Positions 8,801 through 17,320 of a stretch of DNA of 64,000 bases are shown here, piece after piece. The DNA is from Prorocentrum cordatum. Lineage: Eukaryota > Sar > Dinophyceae > Prorocentrales > Prorocentraceae. The first letter of the stretch is position 1, and every line of letters starts with the position of its first letter. The stretch covers positions 72,501 to 136,500 of the forward strand of contig CAUYUJ010014772.1 of the NCBI GenBank assembly GCA_963575745.1, read 5' to 3'. The position numbers and the translations under genes are program-made. The notes beneath the pieces are model-generated. The model did not search any database. It was not told the origin of the DNA and worked only from the letters and a program-made list of their open reading frames with translations.

Positions 8801-11800
8801 GCCTACGCCCAGGCAAAAGCGGCAGGGAAGGGCGCCCGCAAGGGCAAGCTGGCTCCTGGGTCGACCATGGCCCTTCAGGCGCTCGAAGAAGCGGTCTCTT
8901 CGCGGGTCGCCCTGGCGAGTGCGGAGCTGGCCCCTCGGGCTGCCCTCCCCGCCTCGGGCGCGCCTCTCCCAAGGAGCGGGGTTTCGTCTGCCCTCGCGAC
9001 GCGGGCGGCTGAGTCTGATGCCATCCTCGCCTCCGCCGTGTCGCGCGGCCGCGTGGAGCTCGACGCACTCCGCACCGCGCGTGCCGACGCCACCAGGCGC
9101 ACGGTGCAGGCTCCTGCACGCGGCGAAGGCGAGCGTGCCGTCGCTCGTGCCGAGCTCGCGGAAGGGATGGCCGATCGCGCCTACTTCCGACGCTTGCGCG
9201 AGGCCGCCAGTCGTGAGGCCGCGGGCTTGCCGCGTACGGCTCCCGTCCAGCTGGGTCGGGATTGGCGCAAAACTCTGCGCGCCGTCCTGCACAACGCTGA
9301 GGTCTCGACGGGCCTCGCCAACGCGGATCGTGCCGCTCGTGCTGGGGACGCCCCCGCGTCGTCCACTGGGCGCTCTCTGGCCGAGGTGGAAGCTGTGGAC
9401 CCGCGCACCTTGGCGAGACCTGCCGACGACCCAGCGTCCAGCTTCAGCCGTCGTGAGGGGCGCGCGGTCCGCGCCCGCCTGGGCCCGCGGGACGAAGCTG
9501 TCGAGGACCAGCCCAATCGCGGTGGTCACGCGCCGCACTCCGCCTCGCGCACGGGCGCCGCGCGCAACAGGCGCGCCAAGAAGCAGCGGCGAGCTTCGAC
9601 GGCGGCGCTCCCCGCCCCTGAGGGGGGGGCCGCCACGACGCCGGGCCGCAGGGCGCGTCGCACTGCTAATGCGCGCCGCTGGGCAGGCGCGGCACGCTCC
9701 AGCTCCGCCGCGGGAGTGGGCCCTCCACCGCGGAGCCGCAGCCCTGCCCGCAGCCGCACGCGGTCTCCGAACCCGTACGGGACTGATCACACCTCTCCCT
9801 CGGGAGGCTGCTCCTCGCCTCCCATCGACGGCTCGATCTCGCCTGAGGAGCCGTCGGGGCCGCCGGCGGGGGAGGCATCGGAGGGCCCGCACACTCCTGA
9901 CGGGTCTCCGCCCGCGAGCGCCCGCAGCCGCTCGAGAGCGGAGCCCGCGTGCGAGGAGGACTCTCCGACGGAGCTCGAGGACGTCGTGCTGAGTGCCCTC
10001 GCTGACTCCTCGGTGGACCTCGAGCGCGTCGTGGCGGGCCTGAACCCCGAGGTCCTCCTCCGCTTGCAGGCGGCCTTCCCTCGCCGCGCGGAGGCCTCTC
10101 CGCCCGCCGCTCGCGCCGCGGCTCGCAGCCGCTCTCGGGGCCGCGGCGCGCGTGCAGGCTCCGAGACGCCGCGGCCCGTCCCCCCGCCGCCGCCACCACC
10201 CCGTCACCACTCTGGTGGGCGTGCGGCGTCGCGATCCCGCGGGTCGGCCGCCGGCCAGGGGCTTAGTCGAGCGAACGCGCGCGACTCCTCTCGTGCGCCT
10301 TCGCGTCAGGCGACGTCGCCTGGGCGTCGCGAGGTGCGCTCCCCTCGAGTCGCTCCGAAGCGTCGCCCGAGCCCCGCCACTTCGCAGCAGCCAGCCACGC
10401 CCCGCCATGGTGCGAGCTCGGACGTCGCCTTCGCAGGCAGCTCCCGCGCGGACTCCGCTGCTCAGGCCCCTCCGACTTCGGTAGGCATGCGCTCTTCCAG
10501 CGATGCTGTTGCGGCCCCGCAGGGAGGAGGGCGTGCCGCCGAGGAAGGGGGGTCTTCGAGTGGCTTCGCGCTTGGCCGAGCTTCAGAGCCCGAGCTGCAT
10601 CTCAGCGGCTTTCACAGCGGTGACGCTGGAAGCGCCGCGGCTGCAGCCTTCGCAGCGCGGCGCACGGCCTCTGCGGCCGCTGAGCAGCCCTTGCCTCCAG
10701 GGGCCGCCAGCGCCCTAGCGTGGCGCCTCAACATCGGCGGTGAGAAGATCACTGTGGTGAGGTGGGGACCCGCCTGGCAAGCTGCCTTCCAGAGCGCGGC
10801 GTCGTGGCTGAGGTCTTTCGCACCCGCAGGGGCCGCCGAGCCCGAGGGCAAGGATGACTTGCACTGCCTCCTGCGGGCCTTGCACGCCTACAAGCGCCTG
10901 TTTCAGACAGGCGGCGCCGAGCCGATCGACGAGGCCTCGTGGTTGCATCCTTACGTGGCCGTCGTCGAGCCCGAGGCTATCCCCGCGCATGCTGACCTCC
11001 AAGCCATGGGGGCGGGCGCCATCCGTGGCATCGGGCTCGGCTCAAAGATCGAGCAGCGGCGGCGCGCGGGCAAATTGGCCTGCCTTTTCGACCTTCTGTA
11101 CCACGTGCAGGACAGTCACGGCGCCATCCCAGCAGCGCTGTGGGGATCCCACTCCCCTCCGTCCGAGATCCTCGACGCCTTCGCGGAGGTGGTGCCCGTT
11201 CCACATCATTCGGGTTTCACGTCCTCGGCAGCTCGTTCCGAGCTCGCCGAAGCAGCCGCAGCTGCGCGTGCCGAGCCGCGCCCGCCTTTTGACTGGGCGA
11301 CCCTCGAGGGAGGGGACGCTCTGCCAGCCGAGATCGAAGCAGGGGCTCGCCGTGCCTACCGTAACATGGGCGGATCCTTCAGCTCGGCGCGGGCGATGCT
11401 GGCGGAGGCGTCGGGGTTCGAGACCGACGGGCGGGACGCCCTCGTTCCGCCCTTCTACGCGTCCAGGCGCAGGAGGGCCGCCACGCTGATCAGCTCTCCA
11501 AGCCCTGGCCGCCCTGCGCTCATCCTGTGGTGCGTCTGCGGCCTCTGCATCTCTCTGGGAGCCGCGGCGCCGACCGCAGGCCAAGGGCTTAGTCGGGCTG
11601 CGCCGTCCGCGCCCGCTCGCCCTCCGCGCACTCCCTTCGTGCGCGATTCTCACCTCACCTCCGCGTATCTCGACCGTCGCTCGAGATCGATTGATGCCTT
11701 CGAGCTGTGGTTAGCAGAACACACTGGCGTGCCACCCGCCACACTTTACCGAAGCGGGATACTTCTCGCCCGTTTCCTCGCGACCTTCGGCGTGTGGCTT

Positions 11801-12643
11801 CATGATGCAGGTTTCCCTCATTATATTTTGGTCCATGCCATCTTGGGAATCCAAAGCGCCCATCCGCATTGGAAGGCCTTTCTGACAGAAGCTTGGGACG
11901 TAGCGAAACAATGGAAGCTTGCGGAGCCGCCAAAGCTCCGTCCCCCCTTGCCACGCGCGCTGCTGCGCGCCATGGTCGGGCTCTGTCTCGCCTGGGACTG
12001 GCCGGTGATGGCGGCCCTGCTGCTCATGGGCTTCACGATGTTCCTCAGGCCTGGCGAACTGCTGGCGTCACGCCGCTGTGACCTGTCGCTTCCATGCGAC
12101 CGTCTCGAAGTTGAAGGGGATGCTTTTCTTTCGATTCTTGTTCCAAAGACCAGAAGAACGTACCCGACGCAACATGCTCGCTGCTCCGATCGGGGCACGG
12201 TGAAGATATTGAATCAAGTGTTTGGGAGGTTGGCTTCCACCGATCCTCTCGCCCCCTTCGGCGCGAGCGGCTTCCGTACTCGGTGGAATCATCTGCTTTT
12301 GGCTCTGGGCGTCCCTCTTGCCAAAGCAGGTCAGGGGCTCAACCTGACGCCCGCTTGTCTGCGGGGCTCTGGCGCAACAGACTTCTATATCGCTACGGAA
12401 GACGTCCCCCGCGTCTTCTGGCGAGGGCGCTGGCGTCAAGCTTCCAGTGCCGAGCGCTACCTGCAAGCCGCCGCCGCCTCCACAGTTCTTGCTGCGCTGC
12501 CCGAGCACGCACGGGCTCGTATCTTGTTCTTCGCCACCGCCAGCGACCGCCTTGTCGCTTCGTTCCTCCAAGTCGGCCCCGCCGCTTGGCCTGCCCTGCT
12601 TGCGGCCGCCCGCCAAAACCTTGTCACTTCGCAAGGTCCTTGA
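5801..12643 (+). CDS. Element Pol: RT - RNase H - J-domain - SR region - tyrosine recombinase
   Basis: An uninterrupted frame of 2280 codons runs from position 5801, which is an open-frame boundary (TTG) and not a proven start. RT lies at about 60-480: motif A SCDDLREFYY (D257/D258), motif B LNALAMGDNMAVEIANSAHE, and catalytic NIDDH (D358/D359). RNase H follows at 525-710: D529 in GTDASLGWGG, E630 in NILETT, D655 in LLDSKVALGA and D704 in RADDPTRN, the DIRS pattern. A J-domain with YHPDR (HPD 946-948) sits at about 920-985. Then come Ala-, Arg- and Ser/Arg-rich stretches (about 1000-1640), a globular unknown domain (about 1640-1900), and a tyrosine recombinase (about 1940-2260) with R2083 in FLRPGELLA, R2188 in CLRGSGAT and nucleophile Y2220 in SAERYLQ. 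The usual HxxR histidine reads as Ala. The stop is 11 bp before repeat B1. Confidence 0.88.
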   Translation: MGHPSLAPAEARVRATVSPCQEGVRTRIERLCRIAVRLARGGKSDLGRAFAKFDSTEVSLHGLATHVAALEASFTSSSSVPAPMRHCLTSAPSVPGSLAAAAAWDSTQAEPFDLKVRASRIKWDYSPEFDPVPFLSDARVREAFIDPEVMRLPASEWPAGQKGARVHMDRAELWALLQKWDACGALYLTPASDLAWDEACGAFRVPKDSDFDRLILNPTVVNSRCASISSSTQRLGQGFLLCRLGLAPGEWLAVSCDDLREFYYTFRVPPARARRNALRVRLPSSRFKAFRAWRPELEGVDVAPCLNALAMGDNMAVEIANSAHEGVLHSFGALRPHEQVVHRSPFPRGPFVEMLNIDDHTGFQKLSWRGSAPRPDDPCRRDREVFAACDAGYPRVGLIQHPGKRARGETHKVVVGAEVEGRIGIVCAPLVRTVALCRLTLIQIYLGITTRSLLASLVGCWVQVFLYRRPMLAIFTHVYNFLSRLATEDGIEYDLPPYVRDELLACTFLAFTAITDLRAQPCPEVFGTDASLGWGGVVRAPISPQLSAELWRRSEHGGWHTILHNRSLLAVLSRGVPLGPELTQLHHDLGLPSIEPPVAPRWVTELSEALRFRLAYKWEFRMPRHINILETTVYKSLCKYCCVRLPDSRIPVLLDSKVALGATAHGRSSSPGLSHVLSTTLPYVIGGGLYMGGMYVPTDVHRADDPTRNRAVRPPSRDPPAWLVEAERGEFTRFDCIAYADSRSSFPTCLWGRFVAQLVARGPEGLLSHRWAAAPPLSVGAGMAADAAGDGAQGEALDPSGAAESSSEAALASGERRGPRNALFADSDRPLTSTADATPTASASSEGGSHGPDPAAASAVSAPPAAKRAPPLALRSKAAAAPPPAIGGGSSRVGSREAPKGATAATPRIFQRAARVSASRQLLGVVDGASRSTIEAAFRRQSLVYHPDRTPAHLGADERAARALNWKQLCDAKSVLLQALSQAAAPPAGPSTGGDGPAARAYAQAKAAGKGARKGKLAPGSTMALQALEEAVSSRVALASAELAPRAALPASGAPLPRSGVSSALATRAAESDAILASAVSRGRVELDALRTARADATRRTVQAPARGEGERAVARAELAEGMADRAYFRRLREAASREAAGLPRTAPVQLGRDWRKTLRAVLHNAEVSTGLANADRAARAGDAPASSTGRSLAEVEAVDPRTLARPADDPASSFSRREGRAVRARLGPRDEAVEDQPNRGGHAPHSASRTGAARNRRAKKQRRASTAALPAPEGGAATTPGRRARRTANARRWAGAARSSSAAGVGPPPRSRSPARSRTRSPNPYGTDHTSPSGGCSSPPIDGSISPEEPSGPPAGEASEGPHTPDGSPPASARSRSRAEPACEEDSPTELEDVVLSALADSSVDLERVVAGLNPEVLLRLQAAFPRRAEASPPAARAAARSRSRGRGARAGSETPRPVPPPPPPPRHHSGGRAASRSRGSAAGQGLSRANARDSSRAPSRQATSPGRREVRSPRVAPKRRPSPATSQQPATPRHGASSDVAFAGSSRADSAAQAPPTSVGMRSSSDAVAAPQGGGRAAEEGGSSSGFALGRASEPELHLSGFHSGDAGSAAAAAFAARRTASAAAEQPLPPGAASALAWRLNIGGEKITVVRWGPAWQAAFQSAASWLRSFAPAGAAEPEGKDDLHCLLRALHAYKRLFQTGGAEPIDEASWLHPYVAVVEPEAIPAHADLQAMGAGAIRGIGLGSKIEQRRRAGKLACLFDLLYHVQDSHGAIPAALWGSHSPPSEILDAFAEVVPVPHHSGFTSSAARSELAEAAAAARAEPRPPFDWATLEGGDALPAEIEAGARRAYRNMGGSFSSARAMLAEASGFETDGRDALVPPFYASRRRRAATLISSPSPGRPALILWCVCGLCISLGAAAPTAGQGLSRAAPSAPARPPRTPFVRDSHLTSAYLDRRSRSIDAFELWLAEHTGVPPATLYRSGILLARFLATFGVWLHDAGFPHYILVHAILGIQSAHPHWKAFLTEAWDVAKQWKLAEPPKLRPPLPRALLRAMVGLCLAWDWPVMAALLLMGFTMFLRPGELLASRRCDLSLPCDRLEVEGDAFLSILVPKTRRTYPTQHARCSDRGTVKILNQVFGRLASTDPLAPFGASGFRTRWNHLLLALGVPLAKAGQGLNLTPACLRGSGATDFYIATEDVPRVFWRGRWRQASSAERYLQAAAASTVLAALPEHARARILFFATASDRLVASFLQVGPAAWPALLAAARQNLVTSQGP
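8555..8740 (+). other. J-domain encoded inside the retrotransposon Pol
   Basis: The residues ASRQLLGVVDGASRSTIEAA, FRRQSLVYHPDR and, after a loop, WKQLCDAKSVLLQAL follow the DnaJ J-domain plan: a helix-I LLGV, a helix-II basic face, the invariant HPD loop (8636-8644), and a helix-III region. J-domains bind Hsp70 and stimulate its ATPase. I know of no J-domain in DIRS-order elements. It might recruit host Hsp70 for particle assembly, nuclear entry or RT complex remodelling, which is inference. The frame is continuous with RT upstream and the recombinase downstream, so it is part of the polyprotein. Confidence 0.75.
10480..10529 (+). repeat. Internal 50-bp direct repeat, copy 2
   Basis: This copy matches 5244-5293 at 49 of 50 bases. 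It falls inside Pol and there reads VGMRSSSDAVAAPQGG. In the Pol lead frame the first copy reads a different peptide, so the constraint is probably on DNA or RNA. Confidence 0.9.
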
Positions 12644-12654
12644 GCACGGGTATG

Positions 12655-12812
12655 GCTGCCTCGCCGACATCGGCGACCAGACGGACTCCACCGTCTGACG
12701 CGCGGCGCCCCGGCTTGAGCGCGCGGGACGGGCCTGCCCATTTTGGGCCGCCCCGCGCGCGCACGCCGCGGCCGCGCTCGGAGACAGCTCGCTAGCGCGC
12801 GAGCGGGAGAAT
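12655..12812 (+). repeat. Split direct repeat B1
   Basis: This 158-bp segment (GCTGCCTCGCCGACATCGGC to GCGGGAGAAT) matches 12901-13058 with one mismatch. It begins 11 bp after the Pol stop, is very GC-rich with palindromic pieces (CGCCGACATCGGCG, TAGCGCGCGA), and shares its last two bases (AT) with A2. The B1/A2 junction is what a circular DNA intermediate would contain. Confidence 0.92.
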
Positions 12813-12866
12813 GCTTCTTCTATTCTCTGTGAGCAAGCTCCTGCTGTCTCCGCAGCTTCTCTGCCC
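12811..12866 (+). repeat. Split direct repeat A2
   Basis: This copy matches A1 at 55 of 56 bases. It is followed by 34 bp of unique pyrimidine-rich sequence before B2. Position between B1 and B2 defines the split-direct-repeat structure. Confidence 0.92.
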
Positions 12867-12900
12867 CCCTCCCTCCTCTCCCACTCTAAGGCTGACGGGC

Positions 12901-13058
12901 GCTGCCTCGCCGACATCGGCGACCAGACGGACTCCACCGTCTGACGCGCGGCGCCCCGGCTTGAGCGCGCGGGACGGGCCTGCCCACTTTGGGCCGCCCC
13001 GCGCGCGCACGCCGCGGCCGCGCTCGGAGACAGCTCGCTAGCGCGCGAGCGGGAGAAT
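12901..13058 (+). repeat. Split direct repeat B2 (right terminus)
   Basis: This is the second B copy, 157 of 158 bases identical to B1. It ends GGGAGAAT and is followed at once by CATCATCATT of the host ATC microsatellite, giving a precise right end. Confidence 0.92.
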
Positions 13059-14209
13059 CATCATCATTAATGTCCTTCTCCGGTCCTCCCTCCTCCGCTT
13101 CTTCCTCTTTCTCCTCCTCCCCATCAGCATCAGCATCGTCAGCATCATCATCAGCAGCATCAGCATCATCATAATCAGCATCACCATCATCATCATCAGC
13201 ATTAGCAGCATCACCATCATCATATGGAGCATCAGCATCATCAGCATCACCATGGTAATCAGCATCCTGATCATCATCTCCTCCGTTTTGTGCCCTCCTT
13301 CTCCTCCTCCTGATCCGCCTCCTCCCCGTCCTCCTCCTCCTCCTCCTCCTCATCATCATCATCCGTCTCCTCCTCCTCATCATCATCGTAAGACTCATCA
13401 GCATCACCATCATCATCATCGTCATCATCTTCATCATCCTTCAGCATCACCATCGGCATCCTCGTCAGCATCATCAGCATCAGCATCAGCATTGTCATCA
13501 TTAGCAGCACCATCATCATAGCAACATCATCATCAGCAGCAGCATCATTAGCATCATCAGCATCATCATCATCACCACCGTCCTCCTCATCATCAGCAGC
13601 ATCAGTATCATCAGTATCATCATATGTTTCCTTTTCCGATCTCTTCTTCCTCCTCCTTCTCCTCGTCCTTCTCCTCATCCTCATCCGTTTCCTCCTCCGT
13701 TTCCTCCTCCTCATCATCTTTTTCATGTTCTTCCTCCTCAGCCTGCGCCTCCTCCTCTTCCTCCTCCTCCTCCTCCTGCTCCCCCTCCTCCTCATCCTCC
13801 TCATCCTCCTCATCAGCATCATCATCATCGTCATCAGCATCATCATCAGCAGCAGCATGAGCATCATCAGCATCATCATCATCAGCAGCAGCATCATCAG
13901 CAGCATCATCCCTTTCCTCCGTTTCCTCCTCCGTTTCTTCTTCCTACTCGGCCTCCTCCTCCGTCTCCTCCTCTTCTTCCTCCCATTCCTCCTCCTCCCC
14001 CTCCTCCACCTTCTCCGCCGCCTCCTCCCCCTCCTCCGTTTCCTCCTCCTCCTGTTCCTCTTCCTCCTCCTCCTCATCCTGCACCTCCTCATCCTTCTCC
14101 TCCTCTTCCGTTTCCTCCTCCGTTTCTTCTTCCTCATCCTCTTCTTTGTCCTCCTCCTATTCTTCCTTCTCCTCCTCCTCCGCCTCCTCCTCATCATCAT
14201 CAGTATCGG

Positions 14210-14244
<35 letters not shown>

Positions 14245-14690
14245 GCACCACCATCATCATCATCATCATCATCATCATTATCATCATCGTCATCATCATC
14301 ATTATCATCATCAGCATCATCAGCATCGTCATCATCATCATCATCATCAGCATCATCATCTTCATCTTCAGCATCATCAGCCGTTTCGTTTCCTCCTCTA
14401 TTTCCTCCTCTTCTTACTCCTCCTCCTCCTACTCCTCCTTCGTTTCCTCCTCCAGTTCCTCGTCCTCCTCCTCTTCTTCCTCCTCCTCCTCCTCTGCCTC
14501 CTCCTCCTCCTCTTCCTCCTCCTCCTCCTCCTCCTCCTCCTGATCCTCCCCCTGCTGCTCCTCATTCTCCTCTTCCTGCTGCTCCTCCTCCTCCTCTTCA
14601 TCTTCCTCCTCCTCCTCCTCCTCCTCCTCCTCCTCCTTCTCTTCCTCCTCCCCGCCACTCCTCACCCCCGCCACTCCTCGCTCCTGCTCC
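13059..14690 (+). repeat. ATC/CAT and CCT/CTC microsatellite block
   Basis: About 1.6 kb of interrupted trinucleotide repeats: mostly CAT/CAG/ATC (13059-13600, 13820-13910, 14200-14390) and CCT/CTC (13640-13820, 13920-14190, 14390-14690). It is the right half of the locus split by the YR element. No gene was seen; homopolymeric reading frames are artefacts. Confidence 0.9.
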
Positions 14691-14696
14691 CCCCGA

Positions 14697-14900
14697 GGGG
14701 CGCCGAGGGCGAGGAGATGCGCGAGTGCGCGGCGTTCGTGGGCCGGTCTCCTGCCCCGCTCGAGGCGCTGCCAGCGCCCCTGCTGCTGCGGCTGACGGTG
14801 GCGGCCACGAAGTCTGGGGCCGTGGCGGAGGGCGCCCTGGATGCCGTCGCCTCGGCGGCGGCCCTGACGTTGCCAGGGTGCCTGGCCCCCCTCCAGGAGG
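14697..14900 (+). CDS. Exon-like segment, possible helical-repeat protein (exon a)
   Basis: Between a CT-rich tract ending CCCCCCGAG and a GGA tract lies about 200 bp of balanced, codon-like sequence. It reads MRECAAFVGRSPAPLEALPA, then PLLLRLTVAATKSGAVAEGA and LDAVASAAALTLPG. The pattern of short amphipathic helices with Leu/Ala spacing resembles FASTK/RAP or octotricopeptide-like organelle RNA-binding proteins, which are common in dinoflagellates. Similar islands occur at 18347, 22762 and 23833 on the same strand, which suggests one gene with microsatellite-filled introns. Splice sites are not certain, and family membership is a weak inference. Confidence 0.35.
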
Positions 14901-14934
14901 AGGAGGGCGGAGAAGGAGGAGGGCAAAGCCAGGA

Positions 14935-15139
14935 CCAGAAGGAGGAGGAGGAGGAGGAGGAGGAGGAGGAGGAGGAGGAGGAGGGGGTGGAGGAGGAGGA
15001 GGAGGAGAGGAGGAGGGCAGGAGGAGGAGGAGGCGAGGGCGGGGGGTGGAGAAGGGGCTGGAAGAGGTGGAGGAAAAGTGGTGAAGAAGAGAAGGGGGAG
15101 GAGGAGGAGGCGGAGGAGGGGAAGGAGGAGGAGGAGGAG

Positions 15140-15174
<35 letters not shown>

Positions 15175-15250
15175 GGAGGAGGCGGAGGAGGAGGACGGGG
15201 AGGAGGAAGAGGAGGAGGAAGAGGATGAGACAGAAGAGAACGAGAGAGGA
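14935..15250 (+). repeat. (GGA)n polypurine tract
   Basis: About 300 bp of GGA/GAA repeats, the complement of the CCT blocks at 13.6-14.7 kb. Together they form a large imperfect inverted repeat around exon a. Confidence 0.9.
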
Positions 15251-15536
15251 TGAAGAGAACGAGGGGCAGGATGAAGAGGAGGCGGACTGGCTCGAGTCCC
15301 TGCAGCCTACTAGCTTCCGATCTCCACAGGAGCCGACTGGCGCTCTGGATCGTTTTGGCGCCGAGCCCCGCGCCTGGCATGTCCCATGGCGGCGGGAACA
15401 TTCTCACGGACGAACTGGCGGCGGCGATCGAGGATGCAGACACTTTCCTTGAGGAGGCCGCGGTGACATCGGAGAAAGTGGGAGGGAAGAAAGTTCGGAC
15501 TTCTGAGGAGCATGGTGCAAAGCTGCTGTTCAACAG

Positions 15537-16167
15537 ATGCGTGGCTTCGTCGATGACACCCGCGCGGAGCTCATGGACGCGGTCGGGAGAATTCAGGCCT
15601 CAGGCACCATGTTCGGCAAGACGGTCGCCTCCAACCGCGACCAGCCCAGCAGGAAGATGGAGGTTCGTCTCGGTGAGGTCCAGAAGCAGCGGCACGCGAC
15701 AAATCAGAGAGTCACTACCTTGGAACGACAAGTTGGAGAACTCTGTGAGTTACTCCACTGATTAAAGTGTAGGAGCCGACGGCGGCGATCATGGCCAGGT
15801 GCAGGTCCACCAGCACGCGCGAGAAAGTGGAGAACGTCCTCGACCCGTGGTTCCAGCAAGCACAGATCGCGAAGGCCGACAACCTCATCACGTCAGACCG
15901 ACCCCGCGGACCAGAAGTTCGTCTTCAGGATCCGAGGGACCGCCACCCACGCCCAGAGGAAAGTGGCCCAGGCCATTGGCGCACTTCGACTTCCACCAGG
16001 TGAATGCGAAAGGCACGCTGCAGTCGACCTCAACGGGCCACGGCAGGATTGCTCCGCAGCACCGACAAGTCACCACCATGGTCAAGAGAGAGTTGTGCCC
16101 CAAGCAGTTGCGACGTGCGTTCGAGATCGCGGCAGGCGGACGCATATACGTCAGTGACAAGCAGTAG
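15537..16167 (+). pseudogene. LINE ORF1 relic: coiled coil plus nucleic-acid-binding region
   Basis: The first piece starts MRGFVDDTRAELMDAVGRIQ and ends in a heptad-like stretch (RLGEVQKQRHATNQRVTTLE), typical of LINE ORF1 trimerising coiled coils. After a stop near 15764 and frame changes, pieces reading KFVFRIRGTATHAQRKVAQA (about 15915-15975) and LRRAFEIAAGGRIYVSDKQ (ending at the TAG at 16165) resemble the C-terminal ORF1 domain seen whole in LINE A of this window. Function was RNA binding in the LINE ribonucleoprotein. At least two frameshifts separate the pieces. Confidence 0.5.
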
Positions 16168-16419
16168 GGCGAGATCTCGGCACAATGGAACCCGCAGGCG
16201 AAGATCATCCCGTTTCCTGGAGATGAGGCCCCCAAGATCGAATGTTGTTTCCCCAAGATGGCGGAGATCGGCATCAACGAGAACGAAGCCCTTGACAAGT
16301 TTGACGCGCCTGACGTTCTCGCCAGCCCGCCGCAGTGGTCTCTTTGACCGTGTGCTCCGCGACTGGCGCGGGCCGGGACAAGTTTAGTGGCCTCTTGCCC
16401 TGACTTCATGGAACGCTCG

Positions 16420-16490
16420 CACTCTCTCTCTCTCTTTCTCTCTCTCTCTCTTTCCCTCTCTCTATCTATCTCTCTATATATCTATCTCAC
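16420..16490 (+). repeat. (CT)n microsatellite
   Basis: TCTCTCTC runs with TATC variants interrupt the LINE relic between ORF1 and endonuclease. Confidence 0.9.
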
Positions 16491-16769
16491 CACCATCCTG
16501 CTTTCCGTGAATCCAATCACGCCCTTCTCCACTGTCTCTTGACCCCTGGTATGGTAGCAGTCCAAGACCCAAGAGAGCCATGGCAGCAGGTTGCAGATCC
16601 AGGGTTTTGCCTACCAGAACCATCTAAAGCACCAGTTCTATTCATCATTATGTTCAAGTTCCAGGGCAGGGAGCATCACTAACTTCCTCCCCAGTTTTGA
16701 TCATCTTCAAGATAAATCCCCTGGCGTACACGTTCGAGAAAGTGCCCCTGGCCGAGCCACCAAAGTCAC

Positions 16770-17320
16770 TCTAAACATGCATGTCGATACTATGATCGAC
16801 CACGACAGCATCCATAACCAGAAGCTTACCAATGAGGAGAAGATGGGGATTCAGGAGATGGTGACCGCCGATCTGGATCTTGCCGAGGAGTTTCCCACCC
16901 AGCACCTCGTGCTCGCAAGGGGGGGGACTTCAACTTCTCCAGTGTGCCGCCCGGTAAAGTTTCAGATGTCGAGGCCGATGAGGAGTTCCACGGGTTTCTT
17001 CAGGAATGGAATGCGATTCAAGATGAAACGTTCATGAAGCTCCTTAGGAGGATGGTGGAGTTGGAGGCCCCGAGCCCGATCGACGCTTCGCCCCGAACCA
17101 AAACCCTCAGCCACGTCGACAAGCAATTCATGTGCCCTCTTGGCTGGTCACGTCACGCACGCACGCAGTCGAGCATTTCAGGGTCGGTAGCGGGGCATCT
17201 CGGGCTTCGCAACACGCGCGGGATCTCCGACCACGCCCCAATCCTGCCTGATCGCGCTCCAGCCAGGGGGGGATGTTGCTGTTCCAGAACAGTTTATTCC
17301 ACCACCGGCTTGTGAACACC
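16770..17320 (+). pseudogene. LINE endonuclease relic (EEP family)
   Basis: In two frames one reads NEEKMGIQEMVTADLDLAEE, then HLVLARGGDFNFSS (GDFN holds a metal/catalytic motif of EEP nucleases), and finally GLRNTRGISDHAPI (the SDH motif with the catalytic His). The order and spacing of GDFN and SDH fit an apurinic-type LINE endonuclease that nicks target DNA. A run of seven G at 16920-16926 marks one frame change. The pieces are too damaged to be functional. Confidence 0.55.

Larger units (their letters stand above)
2562..13058 (+). mobile_element. YR retrotransposon (DIRS order) with split direct repeats
   Basis: The element of about 10.5 kb is bounded by a 56-bp repeat A (2562-2617, again at 12811-12866) and a 158-bp repeat B (12655-12812 and 12901-13058) in the order A1 - ORFs - B1 - A2 - B2. 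That is the split-direct-repeat layout known for Ngaro and PAT retrotransposons. A1/A2 differ at one base and B1/B2 at one base, so insertion was recent. It encodes a small membrane-segment ORF, a Gag-like ORF and a Pol with RT, RNase H and tyrosine recombinase. Left flank ...CAGCATC, a shared AT, and right flank CATCATCATT join into an uninterrupted ATC repeat, as expected for recombinase insertion of a circle without target duplication. The one probable lesion is a frame change near 5790. Confidence 0.9.

Noticed and set aside
8720-10408. 562-codon minus-strand frame opposite Pol
   Set aside because: GC-rich Arg/Pro shadow of the Ala/Arg/Ser-rich part of Pol; the plus-strand Pol frame has clear motifs on both sides.
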